This document shows positions 56,363 to 63,441 of a stretch of 64,000 nucleotides of DNA, piece after piece. The notes beneath the pieces were generated by a model, which ran no database searches, was not told where the DNA came from, and saw only the letters and a program-made list of their open reading frames with translations. The stretch comes from Pseudomonas sp. LS.1a. Its GTDB lineage: Bacteria; Pseudomonadota; Gammaproteobacteria; Pseudomonadales; Pseudomonadaceae. The position numbers were made by a program, and so were the translations under genes. The stretch spans positions 5,612,001 to 5,676,000 of the forward strand of contig NZ_CP092827.1 of NCBI RefSeq assembly GCF_022533585.1, given 5' to 3'. The first letter of the stretch is position 1. The number at the start of each line of letters is the position of its first letter.

Positions 56363-57897
56363 CAAGCCTTGCGCAATTTCATCAACGCCTCGGCAATCTC
56401 CCCCTCCGGCACCGCCGCAAACCCCAGCACCAGCCCTGCCCTTTTATCCACAGGTACCTCGCTGTCCGCCAGCCAGAAATTGCTCAGCGGCGTCACCTCC
56501 ACCCCCACCGCTTCAGCCTTGGCCACCAGTTCCTGCTCCCGCGCAAAGTTATCCACATCGACTTTCACATGCAGCCCGGCCGCCACTTCCGGCATGCCGC
56601 CCAACCCCGGAATATCCACAGGCCAGCCGGCCTTGAGCACATTTCGCCGGCTCAACGCCGCCTTGCGCATGCGCCGGATATGCCGCTGGAAGTGCCCCCG
56701 TGCCATGAACTCGGCCATCACGCACTGGCTACTGACCTCCGAATGCCGCACCGCCAGCGCCCTGGCCTGGCTGAACGCCTGCGCCAGTTGCGCCGGCAAT
56801 ACCAGGTAGCCCAGGCGCAACGCCGGAAAGGCGATCTTGCCGAAGGTACCGACGTACAGCACCCGCCCGTGGCGGTCGAGCGCAGCAAGCGGGGCCAAGG
56901 GCGCACCGCTGTAACGGTATTCGCCGTCGTAGTCGTCTTCGATGATCCAGCCATCGCTGCGCTCGGCCCAGGCCAGCAATTCCAGGCGTCGCGCCAGGCT
57001 CATGGTCACCCCGGTCGGGTACTGGTGGGCCGGCGTGACATAGACCAGCCGGCAATCCGCCAGCTGCCCGAGCCGGCGACAGTCCATGCCGTCCTCGTCC
57101 ACTGGCACGCCATGCAACCTGCCACCGGCCAGCGCAAAGGCATGCCCAGCTGCGCGGTAACCCGGGTTTTCCACAGCCACGCCGTCGCCCGGCTGCAACA
57201 GCAACTGTGCACAAAGGCTGATGGCCTGCTGCGCACCACTGGTGATCACAATTTGTTCAGCCGTACAAGTCAGTCCACGCGAGCGACGCAGGTAGGCCGC
57301 GATCAGTTCGCGCAGCAGCGGCTCTCCTGCCGGGTCGCCATAGCCCAATTGCGCCGGAGCCGGGTTGCGCCAGAAACCCGCCTGCAGCTTGGCCCAGACG
57401 TCGAACGGGAACAGATCGAACGCCGGAATACCGACGCGAAAAGCACGCGGAGCACCGCTTCTTGGCGGCGGCAAATGGTTACTTTTCAGGCGCAGCAAAG
57501 GCTCACTGGTACGTCGGCTGCTGGATAAATCCTCAGTATTTTCGGAAGGAAATGTGGATAAGTCTGTTGATAACAGCCAGGATAACCCTGTGGATACTTG
57601 TGTGGATAGTTTTGCGGCGGAAAGTTTCGGTAGCTGGCTGACATAGGTGCCGTCGCCTACCCGGCTTTCGATGTAGCCCTCCGCATACAGCTGGTCATAG
57701 GCCCGCACCACGCTGTTGCGTGACAGCGCCAGCATGGCAGCCAGATCTCGGGTGGCCGGCAGCCGCGTGCCACTGCTCAGGCGCCCGTCCAGCACCCGCG
57801 CACGCAGCGCCTGGTACAACTGCTGGCTGAGCCCGCGGCGGCGATCGAGGGCGATCCCGGCAGGGTCGAAAGGCAATACGAGGGGGCGCTCGCTCAT
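56344..57897 (-). CDS. MocR/GabR-type transcriptional regulator with aminotransferase-fold domain
   Basis: 517 aa. GntR winged HTH at residues about 22-90 (L-Y-Q-A-L-R-A-R-V-L-D-G, T-R-D-L-A-A-M-L, S-R-N-S-V-V-R-A-Y-D), then a linker, then a fold-type-I PLP domain from about 155. The PLP lysine is in V-G-T-F-G-K-I (K354); D-D-Y-D-G-E-Y is another conserved site. Such proteins bind PLP with an amine or amino acid as effector. The linker (residues 97-115) holds repeated (L/V)-S-T built from DnaA-box-like 9-mers. Divergent from a PaiB-like gene. Its last codons are REP-derived. Confidence 0.93.
   Translation of the reverse strand: MSERPLVLPFDPAGIALDRRRGLSQQLYQALRARVLDGRLSSGTRLPATRDLAAMLALSRNSVVRAYDQLYAEGYIESRVGDGTYVSQLPKLSAAKLSTQVSTGLSWLLSTDLSTFPSENTEDLSSSRRTSEPLLRLKSNHLPPPRSGAPRAFRVGIPAFDLFPFDVWAKLQAGFWRNPAPAQLGYGDPAGEPLLRELIAAYLRRSRGLTCTAEQIVITSGAQQAISLCAQLLLQPGDGVAVENPGYRAAGHAFALAGGRLHGVPVDEDGMDCRRLGQLADCRLVYVTPAHQYPTGVTMSLARRLELLAWAERSDGWIIEDDYDGEYRYSGAPLAPLAALDRHGRVLYVGTFGKIAFPALRLGYLVLPAQLAQAFSQARALAVRHSEVSSQCVMAEFMARGHFQRHIRRMRKAALSRRNVLKAGWPVDIPGLGGMPEVAAGLHVKVDVDNFAREQELVAKAEAVGVEVTPLSNFWLADSEVPVDKRAGLVLGFAAVPEGEIAEALMKLRKAWRPIRG
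57553..57609. promoter_or_regulatory. Cluster of DnaA-box-like 9-mers inside the MocR linker
   Basis: TGTGGATAA (57553), TGTTGATAA (57565), TGTGGATAC (57589) and TGTGGATAG (57601) on the plus strand: one perfect and three one-mismatch copies of the DnaA box, all in one orientation, within 57 bp. Further perfect copies in reverse orientation are at 56444 and 56549, with near copies at 56612 and 57167. Binding by DnaA is inference. Confidence 0.45.
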
Positions 57898-57900
57898 GGC

Positions 57901-57947
57901 ATTGGACCTATGAAATCAGCTTTGAATGGATCTTACTATGAACCAAT
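57901..57947. promoter_or_regulatory. Candidate MocR operator between divergent genes
   Basis: CTATGAA repeats directly at 57908-57914 and 57936-57942, 28 bases apart, flanked by ATTGG (57901) and CCAAT (57943). MocR-type proteins such as GabR and PdxR recognise direct repeats spaced by about three helix turns, which fits. Confidence 0.45.
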
Positions 57948-57987
57948 AGCCTGCCTAGGATGGCGCCATCGCACAAGGAAACCGAGC

Positions 57988-58617
57988 ATGTACAACAGCA
58001 AACCCCATCAGGAACACGACCTCGGGCGTCTGCACCAGCACATGCTCGACACCCGACTGGCCATCCTGGTCAGCCAGGGCGAGCAAGGCCTGCTGGCCAC
58101 GCACCTGCCGGTGCTGGTCGATATCGCCGAAGGCGAATTCGGCACCGTCTATGCCCACCTGGCGCGGGTCAACCGCCAGTGGCACGACCTGGAGCAAGGT
58201 GGCGAAGCCCTGCTGGTGTTTCCCGGCGCCGATGCCTATGTCAGCCCCGGCTACTACCCGAGCAAGGCCGACAACCCCAAGGTGGTGCCAACCTGGAACT
58301 ACCTGGCCGTGCACGCCTATGGCCCGGCAGAAGTGATCCACGACGCCGAGCCTCTGCTGGCCATTGTCAGTCGCCTCACCGAGCGCCACGAACAAGGCCG
58401 CAGCGAACCGTGGAAAGTCACCGACGCCCCGCGTGACTACCTCGACGGCATGCTCCGCGCCATCGTCGGCATCCGCCTGCCCATCGCTCGCCTGCAAGGC
58501 GCGCGCAAGCTCAGCCAGAACCGCTCTGAGCAAGACATTGCCGGCGTGCGTGAAGGCCTGAGCGCCAGCCCCGATTACCTGGATAACCAACTCGCGGCGC
58601 ATATGCGCCAACTCTGA
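57988..58617 (+). CDS. PaiB-type FMN-binding negative transcriptional regulator family protein
   Basis: 209 aa, the family length. M-Y-N-S-K-P-H-Q-E-H-D near the start, L-A-T-H-L-P-V-L-V-D, F-G-T-V-Y-A-H-L-A-R-V-N, and C-terminal K-L-S-Q-N-R-S-E-Q-D are the PaiB signature; fold is FMN-binding split-barrel. In Bacillus, paiA/paiB were described as a pair: PaiA acetylates polyamines, PaiB's biochemical role is unclear. Here acetyltransferase genes follow. AAGGA lies before ATG 57988. Confidence 0.9.
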   Translation: MYNSKPHQEHDLGRLHQHMLDTRLAILVSQGEQGLLATHLPVLVDIAEGEFGTVYAHLARVNRQWHDLEQGGEALLVFPGADAYVSPGYYPSKADNPKVVPTWNYLAVHAYGPAEVIHDAEPLLAIVSRLTERHEQGRSEPWKVTDAPRDYLDGMLRAIVGIRLPIARLQGARKLSQNRSEQDIAGVREGLSASPDYLDNQLAAHMRQL

Positions 58618-58628
58618 AGGAACAGCCC

Positions 58629-59075
58629 ATGTCCAGCGTTACCCTGCGTCCTGTCACCCCCGAAGATCACGCTGCCTGGCACGCCCTGTGGCAGGCCTAC
58701 TTGCATTTTTATGAATCCGAACTGGCCGAAGAGATCAGCCTCAGCACCTGGCAACGCCTGCTCGACCCGAGTGAACCGACCCATTCAGCCCTGGCCTGGG
58801 TCGATGGCAAGGCGGTGGGCATGGTCAACTTCATCTACCATCGTTCCAACTGGAGCATCGGCAACGCCTGCTATCTGCAGGACCTGTACGTGGACAGCGC
58901 GCAGCGCGGCCTGGGAATTGGCCGCCAGCTGATCGAGCACGTCTACGCCAGAGCCAAGGCCGACAACTGCAGCAAGGTGTACTGGGTGACCCACGAGACC
59001 AACGCCACCGCCATCAGCCTGTACCAGCAGGTTGCCGAGCGCTCGGGCTTCATTCAATTCCGCAAAGAGTTCTAA
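58629..59075 (+). CDS. GNAT family N-acetyltransferase
   Basis: 148 aa. Motif A in L-Y-V-D-S-A-Q-R-G-L-G-I-G-R-Q-L holds the acetyl-CoA loop (R-G-L-G-I-G-R); Y-W-V-T-H-E-T-N-A-T-A-I-S-L-Y is motif B. It follows the PaiB-like gene by 11 bases (AAGGA before ATG) and precedes another acetyltransferase by seven. A polyamine or amino-acid substrate is plausible from context but unproven. Confidence 0.88.
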   Translation: MSSVTLRPVTPEDHAAWHALWQAYLHFYESELAEEISLSTWQRLLDPSEPTHSALAWVDGKAVGMVNFIYHRSNWSIGNACYLQDLYVDSAQRGLGIGRQLIEHVYARAKADNCSKVYWVTHETNATAISLYQQVAERSGFIQFRKEF

Positions 59076-59082
59076 GCCGAAC

Positions 59083-59763
59083 ATGACCGACGCATTGAAC
59101 TGGAAACCCGCTGCAGCACCCAAGGCCGAGCCCATCGACGGCCGCTTCATCCGCCTGGAAAAGCTCGACCCGGCGCGCCATGGCGACGACCTATGGGAGG
59201 CGCTGCAAGGCCCGGCTGCCGACCCGCTGCTGTGGGACTACCTGCCCTATGGCCCGTTCGCCGAACGTGCCGCCTTCGATCGCTGGCTGGAAGGCAACGC
59301 CGCCGGCCGCGACCCGCTGTTCTACACCGTGATCGACCGCCCCAGCGGCCAGGCCCAGGGCATCCTCAGCCTGATGTCGATCGTGCCCGACCACGGCCGC
59401 ATCGAAATCGGCCACGTCGCCTTCGGCGCCGCCATGCAGCGCACGCCCAAGAGCACCGAGGCGGTGTACCTGCTGGGCAAGGCGGCCTTCGAACTGGGCA
59501 ACCGCCGGCTGGAGTGGAAGTGCAACAACGCCAACGCCCGCTCCAGGCGCGCCGCGGAGCGGTTTGGCTTTGTGTTCGAGGGAGTTTTCCGCAAGCACCT
59601 GGTGGTGAAGGACCACAATCGGGATACGGCGTGGTATTCGATTACCGATGATGAGTGGCCGGCGCTGGCGGCCGCGTTCGAGCGCTGGTTGAGTGAAGAG
59701 AACCAGCGGCCGCAAGGCCAGGTGCGGACACTTGAGGACTGCCGTAGGGGGGGATCGGCATAA
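59083..59763 (+). CDS. RimJ/RimL-type GNAT acetyltransferase
   Basis: 226 aa. Larger GNAT of the RimJ/RimL (Acetyltransf_3) class: R-F-I-R-L-E-K-L-D near 30, T-E-A-V-Y-L-L-G-K-A-A-F-E-L-G with N-N-A-N-A-R-S-R-R-A-A-E-R-F-G-F after it. Acetyl-CoA-dependent; natural substrate may be an amino acid, polyamine or protein N-terminus. Starts 7 bases after the previous gene, so a PaiB-like/GNAT/GNAT operon is likely. Confidence 0.88.
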   Translation: MTDALNWKPAAAPKAEPIDGRFIRLEKLDPARHGDDLWEALQGPAADPLLWDYLPYGPFAERAAFDRWLEGNAAGRDPLFYTVIDRPSGQAQGILSLMSIVPDHGRIEIGHVAFGAAMQRTPKSTEAVYLLGKAAFELGNRRLEWKCNNANARSRRAAERFGFVFEGVFRKHLVVKDHNRDTAWYSITDDEWPALAAAFERWLSEENQRPQGQVRTLEDCRRGGSA

Positions 59764-59804
59764 CCGATCACGGGCCGGCAGGCCCGCGATCGGTGCAAGC
59801 CCGG

Positions 59805-60083
59805 TTATCTGATCGGGCTCACACGCCTGACGACGCCCATCTGCAAACCGAACGGTTTGAATACTGCGTTCAACGATTTGAGCGTGGGGTTACCGTCCCC
59901 CTGCTCGATCTGAATGAGCGTTCGCACGGAAATCTTGCACATCAGCGCAAACTGGGTCTGCTGCATCTTTGCTACTTCTACGCGCAGGCGGCGAACAGCA
60001 GTACCCAACTCGATTGTGCCGTCGGCAATACCTTCGCGCACGCCATCGATCATCAGACCTCGGGCATCGATGGAAACCGTCAT
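59805..60083 (-). CDS. XRE-family antitoxin-like protein (HipB type)
   Basis: 92 aa. Helix-turn-helix of the XRE/Cro type near residues 40-80: Q-Q-T-Q-F-A-L-M-C-K-I-S-V-R-T-L-I-Q-I-E-Q-G, followed by N-P-T-L-K-S-L-N-A-V. It starts with ATG 60083, four bases inside the end of hipA (ATGA overlap), so it is the second gene, opposite to the hipB-hipA order of E. coli. It would bind the four TGCA-N6-TGCA sites upstream of hipA and neutralise the kinase. Confidence 0.8.
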   Translation of the reverse strand: MTVSIDARGLMIDGVREGIADGTIELGTAVRRLRVEVAKMQQTQFALMCKISVRTLIQIEQGDGNPTLKSLNAVFKPFGLQMGVVRRVSPIR

Positions 60084-61405
60084 GCCAACCCCCACTCCGC
60101 CATCCGGCGCTCAAGCTTGCCCAGCGCAATCGCCGGGTGATTCATCACTGCCTCCGGGAGCCCAAGGCCGGACAAGATATCGGGCAATGCCAATAGGTGC
60201 CGGGCCTCCTGGCGCAGACGCTGGTAAGCCTCATCCGGATCGATGAATTCGGCCAGCGCAACACAGGCTGCGTGCCAGTCGATTTCGCCTGCTCTTTCGA
60301 TCAAAGCGGGCCACTTCGTCGTTCTGGTTACACCCTCCTGATCCATCACCATCGGTGCCAAGTCGTAAATGGGTGCAAGACGCACCGTGTCGCGGGTACG
60401 AATGATCGCTGTATTGCGTCCATGATTATCGGCGTTACCCAGGATCTTGTTGATCAGGTCGCGCCGCAGGTAATCCGCGATCAGATCAGGCACCTCTTTA
60501 CCCTGCCCGGCCATCTTCCACAAGCCAACGAGCGTCTCGATCACCTCCAAATGCCCCATCCGGCTACCGGGTTCGGTTACACCACACAAGGAATACATCG
60601 ATTCCACGGCAAACCGCTGTACTCCCTGATCGGTAACCTGACGGTCGAAGCGTTCCATCCACAGGCTGGGCTTGGCTCCCTCTTCCAGCGCCATGTGTTC
60701 ACTGGCCACCGTCTCGATGCCAAGCTGCTGCAACGCCCTGTAATAGAGGTACTCGGCCCGCAGGATCTCCTGATCATCGGCCAAGGCCGGGTGCCTGGCG
60801 AACTTGATGAACCAATGGCGACAGGCCCCCTCATCCGCAAGCACCGCGTCCGGGTAAAGCTGGCCGTTTTCATCTTCGGTCATCAGCAGCTTTGGCGCCT
60901 CTCCACCGGCGCCTGTCGCGCCACCTATGGCCGCGCCCTGCTCGTAGGCGTACTCCAGAAAACGCTGATCGCGAACGATGACGTCCTGGCGAGCAAAACC
61001 GATGGGGTCCGCAAGGTCCAGTAATTCAGCCGACTCCCTGATGCGCATATTGCCAATCGGAGCTGGGGTGGAGCGCCCTAGCAGAAACAAGTCTTCCCCC
61101 ATGCCTGCCGGTCTTTCACGACCGATATGCCTCAGCAGAAAACGCTTCGCAGCCCCTGCAGGCGCTATGTCGTAAAGGAATGCAGGAGCATGCGGTAGAC
61201 GATGAGAGCCAAAGTCCACCGGGAGCTTGGCACTGGCCGCCAGGCTGAACAGGCTGTCGTAAGCATGCAGATTGGCCTTGACGTAGTTGGATGTGTATCC
61301 GAACTCGCAAGGGCTGGAGAGGCTTCTTTCCGGTTCGGCGAAGGCGATGGCAATAGCATCATGCCATTTACCTTGGTCATGTAATTGGAGCGTGAGTCGG
61401 TACAT
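60080..61405 (-). CDS. hipA: HipA-family serine/threonine kinase toxin
   Basis: 441 aa, the length of E. coli HipA (440). Gly-rich loop G-G-A-T-G-A-G-G-E-A-P-K (residues about 161-172), ATP Lys in W-F-I-K-F (K201), catalytic G-N-A-D-N-H-G-R-N (Asp326), and metal Asp in I-Y-D-L-A-P (Asp348). E. coli HipA phosphorylates GltX and causes growth arrest. ATG 61405 has AGGTGG nearby. All active-site motifs are intact, so it is probably functional. AT-rich control region upstream; flanked by GNAT and pyruvate carboxylase genes. Confidence 0.9.
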   Translation of the reverse strand: MYRLTLQLHDQGKWHDAIAIAFAEPERSLSSPCEFGYTSNYVKANLHAYDSLFSLAASAKLPVDFGSHRLPHAPAFLYDIAPAGAAKRFLLRHIGRERPAGMGEDLFLLGRSTPAPIGNMRIRESAELLDLADPIGFARQDVIVRDQRFLEYAYEQGAAIGGATGAGGEAPKLLMTEDENGQLYPDAVLADEGACRHWFIKFARHPALADDQEILRAEYLYYRALQQLGIETVASEHMALEEGAKPSLWMERFDRQVTDQGVQRFAVESMYSLCGVTEPGSRMGHLEVIETLVGLWKMAGQGKEVPDLIADYLRRDLINKILGNADNHGRNTAIIRTRDTVRLAPIYDLAPMVMDQEGVTRTTKWPALIERAGEIDWHAACVALAEFIDPDEAYQRLRQEARHLLALPDILSGLGLPEAVMNHPAIALGKLERRMAEWGLA

Positions 61406-61413
61406 TGGCCACC

Positions 61414-61552
61414 TGCAATTTACTGCATATCTTCGATCAGCCTCAGCCGTCAGCCTGCAGTATAGTGCAGATGTATTTCTGAACCACACCCAGTTTATGC
61501 ATTTTAGTGCAGATATGGCGGCTTTTGCGCCTATAATCTGCATTAAATTGCA
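61414..61552 (-). promoter_or_regulatory. Four phased operators upstream of hipA
   Basis: TGCA-N6-TGCA cores at 61414-61427, 61456-61469, 61498-61511 and 61539-61552, centred 42, 42 and 41 bases apart, each with TGCA(G/T)AT on the right. A minus-strand TATACT (plus 61459-61464) is embedded in the second site and could be the promoter -10, so binding would block transcription. Likely the antitoxin-toxin autoregulatory operator. Confidence 0.75.
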
Positions 61553-61563
61553 TATCGTTCCAT

Positions 61564-61589
61564 AAAAAAAGGGGAGCATTCCGCTCCCC
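61564..61589 (-). terminator. Intrinsic terminator of the pyruvate carboxylase operon
   Basis: Stem GGGGAGC / GCTCCCC (61571-61577, 61583-61589) with a five-base loop; on the minus strand it is followed by seven T (61570-61564). Downstream of pycB. Confidence 0.92.
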
Positions 61590-61621
61590 AGAGGTTAACC
61601 GCTTGTAGATGAAGGCTTATC

Positions 61622-63430
61622 TCAGCCTTCGATCTCGATCAGGATTTCGCCCGGTGTCACACGGTCGCCCTTGGCCACGTGGATGGCCACGACCTTGCCG
61701 GCGATACCCGCCTGCACTTCGGTCTCCATCTTCATGGCTTCGGTGATCAGCACGGCCTGGCCGGTCTTGACCATGTCGCCTTCCTTGACCAGCACATCGA
61801 CGATGTTGCCTGGCATGGTGGTGCTGACATGGCCCGGGGCGCTGGCCTGCTTGCGCTTGCTGCTGCCGCCGCCGACGAATTCGTTGAGCGGCTCGAACAC
61901 CACTTCTTCCGGCATGCCGTCGATGGACAGGTAGAAGTGGCGCTTGCCTTCAGCCTTCACGCCCACGCCGGTGATGTCGACGCGGTAGGTTTCGCCGTGC
62001 ACGTCGATGACGAACTCGGTCGGTACGCCTTCGCCGCTATGGGACGCCACTGCGCCGGCTTCAGGAATTGGCAGCAGGACTTCAGGGGTCAGGGTGCCGG
62101 CTTCGCGTTCTTCGAGGAACTTGCGGCCAATGTCCGGGAACATGGCGAAGGTCAGCACGTCTTCTTCGCAACGGGCCAGGGAGCCGATGTCGGCACGCAG
62201 CTTGGCCATTTCCGGCTTCAGCAGGTCGGCCGGGCGTACGTCGATCACTTCTTCGCTGCCGATCGCCTGACGGCGCAGCTGCTCGTTGACCACGCCCGGG
62301 GCCTTGCCGTAACCGCCTTGCAGGTACAGCTTCACCTCGTTGGTGATGGTCTTGTAGCGCTCACCGGCCAGCACGTTGAAGAACGCCTGGGTGCCGACGA
62401 TCTGCGAAGTCGGGGTCACCAGCGGCGGGAAGCCGAGGTCTTCACGCACGCGCGGGATCTCTGCCAGCACTTCATTCATGCGGTTGAGGGCGCCCTGCTC
62501 CTTGAGCTGGTTGGCCAGGTTGGAAATCATGCCGCCCGGCACCTGGTTGACCTGCACGCGGGTGTCCACGGCAGTGAACTCGCTTTCGAACTGGTGGTAC
62601 TTCTTGCGCACGGCATAGAAGTACAGGCCGATTTCCTGCAGCAGCTCCAGGTCCAGGCCGGTGTCGAATTCGCTGCCCTTGAGCGCGGCAACCATCGACT
62701 CGGTACCCGGGTGGCTGGTGCCCCAGGCGAAGCTGGAGATGGCGGTGTCGATGTGATCGGCACCGTTTTCCACAGCCTTGAGCTGGCACATGGCGGCCAG
62801 GCCGGCAGTGTCATGGGAGTGGATGAACACCGGCAGCGACTGCTCGGCCTTCAGTGCCTTGACCAGTTCGCCAGTAGCGAACGGGGTCAGCAGGCCGGCC
62901 ATGTCCTTGATCGCGATCGAGTCGCAACCCATGGCTTCCATCTGCTTGGCCTGGTTAACAAAGGCGTCGATGGTGTGCACGGGGCTGGTGGTGTAGGCGA
63001 TGGTACCCTGGGCGTGCTTGCCGGCGGCCTTGACCGCTTCAATGGCCACGCGCAGGTTACGCACGTCGTTCATCGCGTCGAAGATGCGGAACACATCGAT
63101 ACCGTTGACCGCGGCCTTGGCGACGAAGGCCTTGACCACGTCGTCGCTGTAGTGACGGTAGCCCAGCAGGTTCTGGCCGCGCAGCAGCATCTGCAGGCGG
63201 GTGTTGGGCAGCGCCGCGCGCAGCTTGCGCAGGCGCTCCCACGGGTCTTCCTTGAGGAAGCGCACGCAGGCGTCGAAGGTGGCGCCACCCCAGACTTCCA
63301 GCGACCAGTAGCCGACTTTGTCGAGCTTGTCGCAGATCGGCAGCATGTCTTCGGTACGCATGCGGGTGGCCAGCAGGGACTGGTGGGCGTCGCGCAGGAT
63401 CGTGTCGGTTACGTGAATTTTCTTGGACAT
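61622..63430 (-). CDS. pycB: Pyruvate carboxylase subunit B (carboxyltransferase-biotin carrier)
   Basis: 602 aa. N-terminal carboxyltransferase TIM barrel (D-T-I-L-R-D-A-H-Q-S, A-M-N-D-V-R-N near 115) and a C-terminal biotinyl domain with E-A-M-K-M-E-T carrying the biotinylated Lys. Pseudomonads make pyruvate carboxylase from separate biotin carboxylase and this subunit; it refills oxaloacetate. An oxaloacetate decarboxylase alpha subunit shares the sequence, but beta/gamma subunits are absent. ATG 63430 gives M-S-K-K-I-H-V-T. It lies 11 bases after pycA. Confidence 0.92.
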   Translation of the reverse strand: MSKKIHVTDTILRDAHQSLLATRMRTEDMLPICDKLDKVGYWSLEVWGGATFDACVRFLKEDPWERLRKLRAALPNTRLQMLLRGQNLLGYRHYSDDVVKAFVAKAAVNGIDVFRIFDAMNDVRNLRVAIEAVKAAGKHAQGTIAYTTSPVHTIDAFVNQAKQMEAMGCDSIAIKDMAGLLTPFATGELVKALKAEQSLPVFIHSHDTAGLAAMCQLKAVENGADHIDTAISSFAWGTSHPGTESMVAALKGSEFDTGLDLELLQEIGLYFYAVRKKYHQFESEFTAVDTRVQVNQVPGGMISNLANQLKEQGALNRMNEVLAEIPRVREDLGFPPLVTPTSQIVGTQAFFNVLAGERYKTITNEVKLYLQGGYGKAPGVVNEQLRRQAIGSEEVIDVRPADLLKPEMAKLRADIGSLARCEEDVLTFAMFPDIGRKFLEEREAGTLTPEVLLPIPEAGAVASHSGEGVPTEFVIDVHGETYRVDITGVGVKAEGKRHFYLSIDGMPEEVVFEPLNEFVGGGSSKRKQASAPGHVSTTMPGNIVDVLVKEGDMVKTGQAVLITEAMKMETEVQAGIAGKVVAIHVAKGDRVTPGEILIEIEG

Positions 63431-63441
63431 TATGGGGTTCC

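Noticed and set aside
61622..63430. Oxaloacetate decarboxylase sodium pump alpha subunit.
   Set aside because: The partner is a biotin carboxylase gene rather than the beta and gamma membrane subunits, so two-subunit pyruvate carboxylase is the better reading.
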